This document shows, one piece after another, positions 37,104 through 45,856 of a stretch of 64,000 nucleotides of DNA. Source of the stretch: Hydrogenophilales bacterium (GTDB lineage Bacteria; Pseudomonadota; Gammaproteobacteria; Burkholderiales; Thiobacillaceae); assembly GCA_016195805.1 (NCBI GenBank), contig JACPYT010000009.1, forward strand, positions 62,001 through 126,000, written 5' to 3'. The position numbers were made by a program, and so were the translations under genes. Numbering within the stretch: position 1 is the stretch's first letter; every line of letters starts with the position of its first letter. Below the pieces are notes generated by a model. The model saw nothing but the letters and a program-made list of their open reading frames with translations, ran no database searches and had not been told where the DNA came from.

Positions 37104-38208
37104 ATGGAAGCCGAAAGCCTCAATCAGATCGAAGCCAAACTCGCCGACCTGGGCGAGCGTGCCACCCAACTCAGGGGGTTTCTTTGACTACGACCACAAG
37201 AAAGATCGTCTAGAAGAAGTCATCCGCCTGTCCGAAGCACCTGACTTCTGGAACGACGCCGCCCGCGCCCAGGAAATGGGACGTGAACGCAAGTCGCTGG
37301 AAGACGTGGTGCAGGTGCTCGACCGCGTGGCGTCTGGCCTGAAGGATGCCGCCGAGCTGTTCGAGATGGCGCGCGAGGAAAACGACGACGACACGCTCAT
37401 TGCCGTGCAGTCCGACATCGCCGGCATCGAGAAGGACGTCTCCACGCTGGAATTCCGCCGCATGTTCAACAACCCGGCCGACCCCAGCAACTGCTTCGTC
37501 GACATCCAGGCCGGCGCCGGCGGCACCGAAGCCTGCGACTGGGCCTCGATGCTGCTGCGGCAATACCTGAAATACGCCGAACGCAAGGGCTTCAAGGCCG
37601 AGCTACTGGAGGAATCCGAAGGCGACGTCGCCGGCATCAAATCCGCCTCGATCAAGATCGAGGGCGATTACGCCTACGGCACCCTGCGCACCGAAACCGG
37701 CGTCCACCGCCTGGTGCGCAAATCGCCGTTCGATTCGTCCGGCGGCCGCCACACCAGCTTCGCCAGCGTGTTCGTCTATCCGGAGGTCGACGATTCGATC
37801 GAGGTCGACATCAACCCCGCCGACCTGCGCATCGATACCTACCGCGCGTCCGGCGCCGGCGGCCAGCACATCAACAAGACCGACTCCGCGGTGCGCATCA
37901 CCCACCTGCCCACCAACATCGTGGTGCAGTGCCAGAACGACCGCTCGCAGCACAAGAACCGCGCCGAGGCGATGTCGATGCTGAAGTCGAAACTGTACGA
38001 AGCCGAGTTGCGCAAGCGCCAGGCCGAACAGGACAAGCTCGAAGCCGGCAAATCCGACGTCGGCTGGGGCCACCAGATCCGCAGCTACGTGCTGGACAAT
38101 TCGCGCATCAAGGACTTGCGCACCAACGTCGAAGTCTCCGCCACGCAGAAAGTGCTGGACGGCGATCTCGATGTGTTCATCGAGGCGAGTTTGAAACAGG
38201 GTGTGTGA
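37104..38208 (+). CDS. prfB: Peptide chain release factor 2, with programmed +1 frameshift
   Basis: Translation starts at 37104 and meets an in-frame TGA after 27 codons (37185-37187). The site CTT TGA C is preceded by an AGGGGG Shine-Dalgarno-like stretch, the classical autoregulatory prfB frameshift. The ribosome slips +1 at CTT and continues GAC TAC GAC from 37186, giving 367 residues in total. RF2 signatures are SPF near 207-209 (UGA/UAA recognition) and GGQ at 252-254. Low RF2 favours the shift, so the protein controls its own synthesis. lysS, its usual partner, is about 7.6 kb further on here. Confidence 0.97.
37173..37188 (+). promoter_or_regulatory. prfB programmed frameshift signal
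   Basis: AGGGGG followed after three bases (TTT) by CTT TGA C. The internal Shine-Dalgarno, slippery CTT and UGAC stop context are all in the canonical arrangement. Confidence 0.95.
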
Positions 38209-38268
38209 CAGCCGTACCCGCCATGCGGGTGCACCGGATACCTACGCAAGCCCGCTGCAGGAGACCCC

Positions 38269-40971
38269 ATGCGCACCGAAACGCCCGTCACGCTTTTCCT
38301 GAAGGATTACGCCCCGCCCGCCTGGTGGATCGAATCGGTTGATTTGCACGTTGCCATCCACGACGGCCACGCCGAGGTTCGGTCGCGCCTGCGCTGCATG
38401 CGCAACCCGGCCGTTGCGGCCGGCGCGCTGGTGCTGAATGGCGAAGCGCTGGAATTGATTAGCCTCACGCTCGACGGCGCAGCACTTGACGCTGCGCGTT
38501 ACGCCTACGCCGACGATCTGCTGACGATTGCCGCGCCGCTGCCGGATGAATGCGTGCTGGAAACCGTGGTGCGCATTCATCCGGACCAGAACACCCAGCT
38601 CTCGGGCCTGTACCGCTCGCGCGACGGCTATTTCACGCAATGCGAGGCGGAAGGCTTCCGGCGCATCACCTTCTTCCCGGACCGGCCGGACGTGATGGCA
38701 AAGTTCAGCTGCACGGTGGAAGCGGATCGCGCGCGCTTCCCGCAGCTGCTGTCGAACGGCAACCCGGTGGCGGCAGGCGTCAGCGCGGACGACGCGACGC
38801 GGCACTGGGCGCGCTGGGACGATCCCTACGCCAAGCCCTGCTACCTGTTCGCGCTGGTCGCGGCCAAGCTCGACGTGCTGGAAGACGCCTACGTCACCGC
38901 CTCGGGGCGCAAGGTCCGGCTGGCGGTCTACGTCGAACCCGGCAAGCTCGACCAGTGCGGCCACGCGATGGCGGCGTTGAAAAAAGCCATGCGCTGGGAC
39001 GAGCAGCGCTTCGGCCTGGAATACGACCTCGACCGCTACATGATCGTCGCCGTCGGCGACTTCAACATGGGCGCGATGGAGAACAAGGGCCTCAACATCT
39101 TCAACACCAAGTACGTGCTGGCGCGCCCCGACACCGCGACCGACGCCGATTACCAGGGCATCGACCGCGTGGTGGCGCACGAGTATTTCCACAACTGGAC
39201 CGGCAACCGCGTCACCTGCCGCGACTGGTTCCAGCTGTCGTTGAAGGAAGGCCTCACCGTGTTCCGCGACCAGGAATTCGGCGCCGACATGCACTCGCGC
39301 GCGGTCACCCGCATCCAGGAAGTGCGCGCCCTGCGCGTCGGCCAGTTCCCCGAGGATGCCGGGCCGATGGCGCATCCGATCCGGCCGGCCTCCTACGCCG
39401 AGATCAACAACTTCTACACCGCCACCGTCTACAACAAGGGCGCCGAAGTCATCCGCATGATCCACACCCTGCTCGGGCGCGACGGCTTCCGCCGCGGCAT
39501 GGATCTCTACTTCGAGCGCCACGACGGCCAGGCCGTCACCTGCGAGGATTTCGTCGCCGCCATGCAGGACGCCTCCGGCGTCGACCTCGCGCAGTTCCGC
39601 CGCTGGTACGCGCGCGCCGGCACGCCGCGCTTGAACGCATCGGGCAGCTACGACGCCGCGACCCGACGCTACACGCTGACGCTCACGCAAACTCTCGCGC
39701 CGACCGCCTACGAGAAGCGGCTGGCCGAATCGGGACAGGCCATCGTCGATGGCACGCTGCATATCCCCGTCGCGCTCGGGCTGGTGCTGCCGGACGGCAG
39801 CGACGCGCCGCTGAAATTCGCCGGCGAGGCCGCGGCGTGCGGCACCACGCACGTGCTGTCGCTGACCGATCCCACGCAGACCTTCATCTTCGAGGACATT
39901 CCCGCCGCCCCCGTCGCCTCGCTGCTGCGCGACTTCTCCGCGCCGGTGCAGCTCGAATTCGAACAGACCGATGCCGAACTCGCCCACCTGATGGCGCACG
40001 ATTCCGACGCCTTCAACCGCTGGGAAGCCGGGCAGCGGCTGGCGACGCGCGTGCTGCTTGCCGGTATTGCCGCCGGCGGCAGCGGCAGCGGCTGGATACC
40101 CGACGCCTTCGTCGCCGCCTGCGGCCGCGTGCTCGACGACGGCGAGCGCGGCGACCCCGCGCTCGCCGCCGAGGCGCTCAACCTGCCCGCCGAAGCCGTA
40201 CTCGCCGAAGCGGTGGTTGCGCAAGGCGGCACCATCGACCCCGAAGCCATCCACGCCGCGCGCGTAACCCTGCGCCGCCACCTCGCCGCCCGCCTGCGCG
40301 AAGCGTTCGAGAACACCTGGACCGCCCTCGCCCCGACCGCAGCCTATGCCCCCGACGGCGCGCAGGTCGGCCAGCGCGCCCTGCGCAATACCTGCCTCGG
40401 CTATCTGGCCGAAAGCGACGCCGAGTATTTGCAGACCGCAGTCGTGCCGCGCCTCATCGCCCAGCTCGCGGCTGGCGGCAACATGACCGACGAGATCGCT
40501 GCGCTGGCCACGCTCGCCAACCTCGACCTGCCAGAAAGAGAGGCGGCGCTCGCCGATTTCTACGCGCGCTGGCAAAACGAAGCCCTGGTCGTCGATAAGT
40601 GGTTCTCCGTGCAAGCCACCTCGCGCCTGCCCGGCACCGCCGCGCGCGTGCGCGCGCTGATGCAGCATCCGGCGTTTGATCTCAAGAACCCCAACCGCGT
40701 CTACGCCCTGATCCGCGGCTTCTGCGGCGCCAACCCGCGCCACTTCCACGCTGCCGACGGCAGCGGCTACACGCTGGCGGCGGACGTCATCAGCGAATTG
40801 CAGGCGATCAACCCGCAGGTCGCGTCACGCATTGCGCGCAGCTTCGACCGCTGGCGGCAGTTCGACGCCGGCCGGCAAACCCATGCGCGCGCCGCGCTGG
40901 AGCGCATTGCGGCGATCGAGGGCTTGGCGAAGGACGTGGCGGAGGTCGTGGGGAATGCGCTGAAGGCTTGA
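38269..40971 (+). CDS. pepN: Aminopeptidase N
   Basis: A 900-residue cytosolic M1-family zinc aminopeptidase. The substrate-anchoring GAMENKG is at 268-274, the zinc ligands HEYFH at 304-308 and the third ligand Glu327 in LKEGLT. Length and the C-terminal helical domain (ending DVAEVVGNALKA) match the E. coli-type enzyme. It lies 60 bases after prfB with a small dyad (38216-38230) between. It removes N-terminal residues from peptides in late protein turnover. Confidence 0.96.
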   Translation: MRTETPVTLFLKDYAPPAWWIESVDLHVAIHDGHAEVRSRLRCMRNPAVAAGALVLNGEALELISLTLDGAALDAARYAYADDLLTIAAPLPDECVLETVVRIHPDQNTQLSGLYRSRDGYFTQCEAEGFRRITFFPDRPDVMAKFSCTVEADRARFPQLLSNGNPVAAGVSADDATRHWARWDDPYAKPCYLFALVAAKLDVLEDAYVTASGRKVRLAVYVEPGKLDQCGHAMAALKKAMRWDEQRFGLEYDLDRYMIVAVGDFNMGAMENKGLNIFNTKYVLARPDTATDADYQGIDRVVAHEYFHNWTGNRVTCRDWFQLSLKEGLTVFRDQEFGADMHSRAVTRIQEVRALRVGQFPEDAGPMAHPIRPASYAEINNFYTATVYNKGAEVIRMIHTLLGRDGFRRGMDLYFERHDGQAVTCEDFVAAMQDASGVDLAQFRRWYARAGTPRLNASGSYDAATRRYTLTLTQTLAPTAYEKRLAESGQAIVDGTLHIPVALGLVLPDGSDAPLKFAGEAAACGTTHVLSLTDPTQTFIFEDIPAAPVASLLRDFSAPVQLEFEQTDAELAHLMAHDSDAFNRWEAGQRLATRVLLAGIAAGGSGSGWIPDAFVAACGRVLDDGERGDPALAAEALNLPAEAVLAEAVVAQGGTIDPEAIHAARVTLRRHLAARLREAFENTWTALAPTAAYAPDGAQVGQRALRNTCLGYLAESDAEYLQTAVVPRLIAQLAAGGNMTDEIAALATLANLDLPEREAALADFYARWQNEALVVDKWFSVQATSRLPGTAARVRALMQHPAFDLKNPNRVYALIRGFCGANPRHFHAADGSGYTLAADVISELQAINPQVASRIARSFDRWRQFDAGRQTHARAALERIAAIEGLAKDVAEVVGNALKA

Positions 40972-41176
40972 GCGCGGACGAGGCTGCCTTGCTAGTGCAG
41001 GGTGAGGGACGGTGCGTTTTCGGCCTAAGCGGCCTCTCAGGCTGACTGTTCCATATATCTGGTGTTCGGCACTTACCGGTCAACGGGCTAGGTGAGGGCC
41101 GCCGGAGCACCGAAGCTGCGGAGGGAACCTGCCAGCGTAGTTGGCAGGCGGTCCCACTGATTCGTTTGCCATCGCA

Positions 41177-41842
41177 TTACGCATCATGTTTCATCTTGGC
41201 GATGTGTTGCTTGAGGAAACGAGTGCGCGACTTAAGGCCGGAGCGATGTGGCCATGCAAATAGGAAGTGACGTAGTGCGGGGTAAAGCAACTCATTCAGC
41301 GCCTCGATGCCGAAATATGTTTCGTTCTGCTCAATGAGGCCAAAGACTTCGACGAGCTCTTGATTTACCAACGATATGATCTGTTTTGCGTCTGCCTCCT
41401 TTATCCGCGCGGGTTTCGATATCCGGCCTGCTGTATCTATGCGTTTTCCAACCTTCTCTAGACCGACATAGATCGCCTGCTGTTTCTTTTGCTCAAGCTT
41501 CTTGCTCTTGATGAAGCGAACGAGGCGAGGTGAGAAATCAAAGACCTCTCGCGCCACAAAGGCATATTGTTTTTCGGTGTGAGAGTAAAGCAACCACAGC
41601 CACTCTTGCTCAAAGGCAGGGTCGCCAAACCCTTCGTTCGTGATGGCTGAGCCATAGACATGGTCTATCCATTTGGCCTTCGCAAACTCTTCAAGAGCAA
41701 GCACGGCAAGGTGAAAGGACGATGGAAACGAGCCTGCCTTGTACAAAAGAATGGAATCGGCATGCAGCCGAATGGAATTCTTGAGCGCCTCCTCTGCGAG
41801 GCGCTTGTATTTGTATGCGGACAGCCCCTTCAGCTCGGACAT
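41177..41842 (-). CDS. AbiV-family (HEPN) abortive infection protein
   Basis: 221 residues. The N-terminal pattern LAEEALKNSIRLHADSILLY and SFHLAVLALEEFAKAKWID (split across two helices) is the AbiV/HEPN signature, where AbiV homologues block phage protein synthesis. The C-terminus has RFLKQH, a possible Rx4H element. The ATG starts only six bases after the R' core of an attC site (41849-41917), the spacing expected of an integron cassette gene. The base composition is visibly more AT-rich than pepN and recQ on either side, supporting acquisition by transfer. Confidence 0.82.
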   Translation of the reverse strand: MSELKGLSAYKYKRLAEEALKNSIRLHADSILLYKAGSFPSSFHLAVLALEEFAKAKWIDHVYGSAITNEGFGDPAFEQEWLWLLYSHTEKQYAFVAREVFDFSPRLVRFIKSKKLEQKKQQAIYVGLEKVGKRIDTAGRISKPARIKEADAKQIISLVNQELVEVFGLIEQNETYFGIEALNELLYPALRHFLFAWPHRSGLKSRTRFLKQHIAKMKHDA

Positions 41843-41848
41843 CGAGAT

Positions 41849-41917
41849 GGCTAACGTCAGAACTCACCGGCCTGGCGCGGCTTGGTGCGACAGGCCCGGT
41901 GGAATGATGGGTTGGGC
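41849..41917 (-). other. Integron attC recombination site
   Basis: Read on the minus strand, 69 bases run from R'' core GCCCAAC (41911-41917) to R' core GTTAGCC (41849-41855). Between them CACCGG-G-CCTG pairs with CAGG-CCGGTG across a 16-base loop, leaving one extrahelical base, the folded-strand feature used by IntI. The site lies 25 bases after the HEPN gene stop and six before the AbiV start, so it separates two cassettes in the same orientation. The last core differs from GTTRRRY at one position. Confidence 0.78.
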
Positions 41918-41942
41918 GGCGCGCCGAATGGGGTTATGTCAG

Positions 41943-43187
41943 TCATGGGGTGACCCTCAACGCATGATCCTTCTCGATGCAGAGAATAGATAGCCACCTC
42001 ACAAATGGCAGGGCAATCCCAACATTCCTCGCTTCAGAAGAATAAGGCTCAAAGGTAGCAGTTGCCCTACCCTTCCGGGTCTTTTTTGAGTGAACTATTG
42101 CGCATCTAATCTCGTACAGCCAACGGGCCAAATCGGAACGGTGACTATTAGGGGGGGCGGGAGAAAATCCACGAATGACCACGCCTGATGATGTCTGCAA
42201 ATCTGCTGATATGGCTCTGGACAGATGTGTATCTAGCCCACAAATGAATGCAAGAATATCGGCGTCTGTCGTAAGAAGTTCAAGTACGCACAGCAACTGT
42301 TCGAGTTCTGTCTTTGCACTTCGACCTAATAGGGCTGGTGCTTCTTCAAAGTAATACTCAAGGACATTGTAGAAGCCAACGTATGACTTCAAAGGGTTGT
42401 CCTCCTTGAGCCCCGAGAAGTAGTGAGAGAGAAGAATTGGCGTATGTCGTTTTGTCGTCGTTATCCGCTCGACTGGGAGCGAATCAATAACAGCCGAAGC
42501 CTTCGATATCCCGAGTGAGATCGATGTTGCTGATGGTGAAATGGCTCGTATAGATATATTGTCGAGAGATTCAGCTTGGTGGAAATCTATTAGCCCGTGC
42601 CCGGCTTTGATGACTCGAAGCTTCCCTAAGTAACCGTCTCGGTACTCTGATGGAAGTACAACTACCGAAACCTTCTTTTCGAAGACGCCACAAATTGCGT
42701 CGACGTAGTTGTGGAAGGACTTTGCAACGTAGTTATGCCCTATGCGCCAGTCGGACAAATCAATTGAATCGCTTGGATCAAGTGCTTGGATAGCTTTGAC
42801 AGAAGGATCGTTGGCCATATCAAGTGCTAACGCCTCCGTGTGTCCCTGATCGGCCTGGACATACATTTCATTGGGATCGTTTCTCCAAAACTTCCCGCGC
42901 GTAACCTTGAAAGAAATTTTCGAGCGCGGGTCTATCTTGCTGTATTCGAATAAGTAGTTATCGACAAGATATTCAAGGTTCTCTTCAGAAAGCTCCTGCT
43001 CTCCAGTCTCGTAACGAAGTTGAGCGACTGACTCCAGTTCTTCCAAGTAGTAGAAAGCTTGAGCCGTGAGAAGTGGCTCGCCATGAATTGTCGGACGTAC
43101 GACAAGTGAGTGGCTGAGTCCAGTAAAGACAAGGACCTTCATTAGCCCCTCGCTGTTAGCAAGTTGAAGAGTTACGTTTAGAGCCAT
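41943..43187 (-). CDS. HEPN-domain protein, putative defence gene in an integron cassette
   Basis: 414 residues not closely recognised in the N-terminal 240. The C-terminal part (about 255-405) has FYNVLEYYFEE and LYEIRCAIVHSKKTRKG, with Arg361 and His366 forming the Rx4H motif of HEPN ribonucleases. Many phage-defence HEPN proteins have this layout, with a variable N-terminal sensor and a C-terminal RNase. It ends 25 bases before an attC site and is followed by an AbiV gene. Codon and base use are AT-richer than the neighbours. An RNase role is inference from the motif. Confidence 0.72.
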   Translation of the reverse strand: MALNVTLQLANSEGLMKVLVFTGLSHSLVVRPTIHGEPLLTAQAFYYLEELESVAQLRYETGEQELSEENLEYLVDNYLFEYSKIDPRSKISFKVTRGKFWRNDPNEMYVQADQGHTEALALDMANDPSVKAIQALDPSDSIDLSDWRIGHNYVAKSFHNYVDAICGVFEKKVSVVVLPSEYRDGYLGKLRVIKAGHGLIDFHQAESLDNISIRAISPSATSISLGISKASAVIDSLPVERITTTKRHTPILLSHYFSGLKEDNPLKSYVGFYNVLEYYFEEAPALLGRSAKTELEQLLCVLELLTTDADILAFICGLDTHLSRAISADLQTSSGVVIRGFSPAPPNSHRSDLARWLYEIRCAIVHSKKTRKGRATATFEPYSSEARNVGIALPFVRWLSILCIEKDHALRVTP

Positions 43188-43309
43188 TTTCTGCTTCGCT
43201 TATATAAGGTCCGATTGAGACAGTTAAACCCTGAAACTGGTCGACGATTGTGCCGCCCAACAAGTTATTAGGCGGACACCGTCGGCCAAGACAACCGATT
43301 GCGTACGGC

Positions 43310-45106
43310 TCATCCCGCTGCCACCACCGCCAGCACATCCTCGCCGTAGGCTTCCAGCTTCTTCGTCCCCAGCCCCGATATCTCGCCCAGCTCCGCTAGC
43401 GTGGCGGGACGGCGCGCGGCGATCTCGCGCAGGGTGGCGTCGTGCAGGATGACGTAGGCGGGCACGCCTTTTTCGTTGGCGGTTTCGCGGCGCCAGGCGC
43501 GCAGGGACAGGAACAGGGGATCTTCGTCGTCGTGGACGCCGGCGCCGGAACTCGGGGCGAGGCGCGATTTCTTGCGCGCGGGACGCGCTTCGATGGCGCG
43601 CAGCATCACGGTTTCCTCGCCTTTGAGCACCGGCTTGGCGGCCTGGGTGAGCTTGAGCGCGCCGTAGGCGCTGTGATCCACCTCCAGCAGCCCGCGCACC
43701 ACGAGCTGGCGCAGCACGGCGCGCCACACCTTGTCGGTCTGGCTGGCGCCGATGCCGAACACGGAGAGCTGGCTATGGCCGAAGCGCTCAATCTTTTCCG
43801 TGGTCTTGCCGAGCAGCACGTCGATGACGTGGCCGGCGCCGAAGCGCTGGCCGGTGCGGTAGACCGCCGACAGCACTTTCTGCGCGGCTTCGGTGCCGTC
43901 CCACAGGGTGGGCGGATTGAGGCAGACGTCGCAGTTGCCGCAGGGCTGGCTGGCTTCGCCGAAGTAGCTCAAGAGGGCGACGCGGCGGCAGCTGGCCGCT
44001 TCGCACAGGCCGACCAGGGCGTCGAGCTTGGCGTGGCCGATGCGCTTGTGCGTGTCTTCGGCCTCGCCTTCGTCGATGAAACGTCTTTGCGTCACGACGT
44101 CCTGCAGGCCCCAGGCCATCCACGCCTCGGCCGGCTCGCCATCGCGCCCGGCGCGGCCGGTTTCCTGGTAGTAGCCTTCGACCGAACGCGGCAGGTCGAG
44201 GTGGGCGACGAAGCGCACGTCGGGCTTGTCGATGCCCATGCCGAAGGCCAGCGTGGCGACCATGACGACGCCGTCCTCGCGCAGGAATCTTTCCTGGTGG
44301 TGGCGGCGCGTGTCGTTGTCCATGCCGCCGTGGTAGGGCAAGGCGGTCATGCCGGCCTGCGCCAATCCGGCGGCGGTTTCCTCGACCTTCTTGCGCGTGC
44401 TGCAATAGACGATGCCGGCCTCGCCTTTGTGCTCGGCGAGGAAATCGAGCAGCTGGCGGCGCGGGTCGGATTTCTCGGCGATGCGATAACGGATGTTGGG
44501 GCGGTCGAAGCTGGCGACGAAGACGCGCGCAGCACCAAGATCAAGCCGGGCAAGGATTTCCGCGCGCGTCGCGGCGTCGGCGGTGGCGGTCAGCGCGATC
44601 CGCGGCACTGCGGGAAAGCGTTCGTGCAGGGCCGACAGGCCGAGGTATTCCGGGCGGAAGTCGTGGCCCCATTGCGATACGCAGTGCGCCTCGTCGATGG
44701 CGAACAAGGACACCCGAGCCTGTTCGAGCAGGTCCTGGAAACGCGGCGTGAGCAGGCGTTCCGGGGCGACGTAGAGCAATTTCAATTGGCCGGTGACGAA
44801 TTCGCGCTCGACCTGCATCGCCGCCGCGCCGTCGAGGCTGGAGTTCAGAAATGCCGCCGTGATGCCGAGTTCCTGCAGCGCCGCGACCTGATCCTGCATC
44901 AGCGCGATCAGCGGCGACACCACCACCGCACAGCCCTCGCGCAAGAGCGCCGGAATCTGGAAGCACAGCGACTTGCCGCCGCCGGTGGGCATCAGCACCA
45001 GCGCGTCGCCACCCGCCACGACGGTGTCGACGATGGCCGCCTGCTCGCCGCGGAACGCGGAATAGCCGAAAACGCGGTTGAGCAGGCTCAGAGGAGTCTC
45101 AGACAT
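43310..45106 (-). CDS. recQ: ATP-dependent DNA helicase RecQ
   Basis: 598 residues. Walker A is MPTGGGKSLCF near residue 40, the DEAH box is in IDEAHCVSQWGHDFRPEY, and the RecQ zinc-binding cysteines follow in CRR...CGNCDVC near 360-385. The C-terminus carries an HRDC domain (LRAWRRETANEKGVPAYVIL start). Length is that of bacterial RecQ. It unwinds recombination and fork intermediates in RecF-pathway repair. It is divergent from the Phd/PIN toxin-antitoxin operon. Confidence 0.96.
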   Translation of the reverse strand: MSETPLSLLNRVFGYSAFRGEQAAIVDTVVAGGDALVLMPTGGGKSLCFQIPALLREGCAVVVSPLIALMQDQVAALQELGITAAFLNSSLDGAAAMQVEREFVTGQLKLLYVAPERLLTPRFQDLLEQARVSLFAIDEAHCVSQWGHDFRPEYLGLSALHERFPAVPRIALTATADAATRAEILARLDLGAARVFVASFDRPNIRYRIAEKSDPRRQLLDFLAEHKGEAGIVYCSTRKKVEETAAGLAQAGMTALPYHGGMDNDTRRHHQERFLREDGVVMVATLAFGMGIDKPDVRFVAHLDLPRSVEGYYQETGRAGRDGEPAEAWMAWGLQDVVTQRRFIDEGEAEDTHKRIGHAKLDALVGLCEAASCRRVALLSYFGEASQPCGNCDVCLNPPTLWDGTEAAQKVLSAVYRTGQRFGAGHVIDVLLGKTTEKIERFGHSQLSVFGIGASQTDKVWRAVLRQLVVRGLLEVDHSAYGALKLTQAAKPVLKGEETVMLRAIEARPARKKSRLAPSSGAGVHDDEDPLFLSLRAWRRETANEKGVPAYVILHDATLREIAARRPATLAELGEISGLGTKKLEAYGEDVLAVVAAG

Positions 45107-45129
45107 AGGAAAAAACGGCTGGCGGTTGA

Positions 45130-45160
45130 TGTGTCACGTTAGCTATAATTGTGTCACGTT
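45130..45160 (+). promoter_or_regulatory. Toxin-antitoxin promoter with flanking direct repeats
   Basis: TGTGTCACGTT occurs at 45130-45140 and again at 45150-45160. Between the copies lies TATAAT (45144-45149), a perfect -10 box. Repeats bracketing the -10 fit autorepression by the antitoxin-toxin complex. A matching -35 is not obvious. Confidence 0.6.
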
Positions 45161-45185
45161 TTGCCTGGTTCTTTGGAGGCTTGCC

Positions 45186-45419
45186 ATGAAAACCCTGACC
45201 ATCCGCGAGGCCCGCGAAGGCCTGTCGCATCCCGACCAGATGTTCGCCGACAGCGACGAAGTGCTGGTGGTAAAACATGGCGAGCCTGTAGCGCGAATCT
45301 TGCCTGTCGAGCCGCGCAAGAAAGCATTCCGCTCGCTGCGCAAATTTCTGGAAAACCAGCCCATGCAAACCGTGCCCAGCGAGGACATTCTGGCCGAAGA
45401 GCGCGAGGACCGCGTTTGA
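45186..45419 (+). CDS. Phd/YefM-family antitoxin
   Basis: 77 residues from the ATG at 45186, with GGAGG seven bases upstream. It starts MKTLTIREAREGLSHPDQMF and has VLVVKHGEPVARILPVEP, the Phd/YefM DNA-binding core, then a disordered acidic tail that would neutralise the toxin. The stop codon overlaps the TTG start of the PIN toxin. It is likely an autoregulator at the repeats at 45130-45160. Confidence 0.87.
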   Translation: MKTLTIREAREGLSHPDQMFADSDEVLVVKHGEPVARILPVEPRKKAFRSLRKFLENQPMQTVPSEDILAEEREDRV

Positions 45420-45847
45420 GCGCCTATATCGACACCAGTGCACTGGCCAAATGCTACATCCGCGAACCCCGTTCGCTGGACGTGCTCGACTGGGCGGATG
45501 CCCAGGATGGCGTGGCGACGAGCCCGCTGACCCTGGTGGAATTTCGCTGCCTGCTGGCGCGCCGACGTCGTGCCAACCAGATCGACTTGCCGCTGGAGCG
45601 CGTGGCACTGGCCGAGTTCGACCGCGATGTGCACGCCCGCACCTGGCGCCTGTATCAGGATGCGGCGGGCTTATTCGACGAAGCCCGCCAACTGATCGAT
45701 CTCATTTCCGAAGTGCCGCTGCGTGCGCTGGATGCGCTGCACCTGGCCTACGCGCGCCATTACGACGCAAAAGTCTTCGCTACCGCCGACAAGAACCAGG
45801 CCGAAGCAGCCCGTGCGCTCGGCCTCCCTGTTTTCACCTTTTTTTGA
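45416..45847 (+). CDS. PIN-domain toxin (VapC-like RNase)
   Basis: 143 residues starting at TTG (45416), overlapping the antitoxin stop as TTGA. MSAYIDTSALAKCY supplies the first PIN aspartate, LTLVEFRCLL the central acidic residue, and LRALDALHLAYARHYDA and FATADKNQAEAARALG the remaining ones. All four acidic positions seem intact, so it is probably an active ribonuclease held by the Phd-type antitoxin. The partner class (Phd with PIN) is common. Its end is nine bases from lysS. Confidence 0.88.
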   Translation: MSAYIDTSALAKCYIREPRSLDVLDWADAQDGVATSPLTLVEFRCLLARRRRANQIDLPLERVALAEFDRDVHARTWRLYQDAAGLFDEARQLIDLISEVPLRALDALHLAYARHYDAKVFATADKNQAEAARALGLPVFTFF

Positions 45848-45856
45848 ACTGGCATC

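Noticed and set aside
38242-40749. Open 835-codon frame on the minus strand opposite pepN
   Set aside because: It is a mirror of the GC-rich pepN codons, Arg/Gly/Ala/Val-biased with no domain motif, while pepN on the other strand has all M1 catalytic motifs.
41060-41150. attC site at the downstream end of the AbiV cassette
   Set aside because: A 7-bp stem (41128-41148) and core-like GCCAAC and GTTGACC elements occur, but they do not fit the R-L-L-R order well enough.
43255-43273. Second attC site upstream of the HEPN gene
   Set aside because: GCCCAAC and TTAGGC core-like ends are only about 10 bases apart, with no room for the attC stem. It may be a collapsed remnant, but is not supported as a site.
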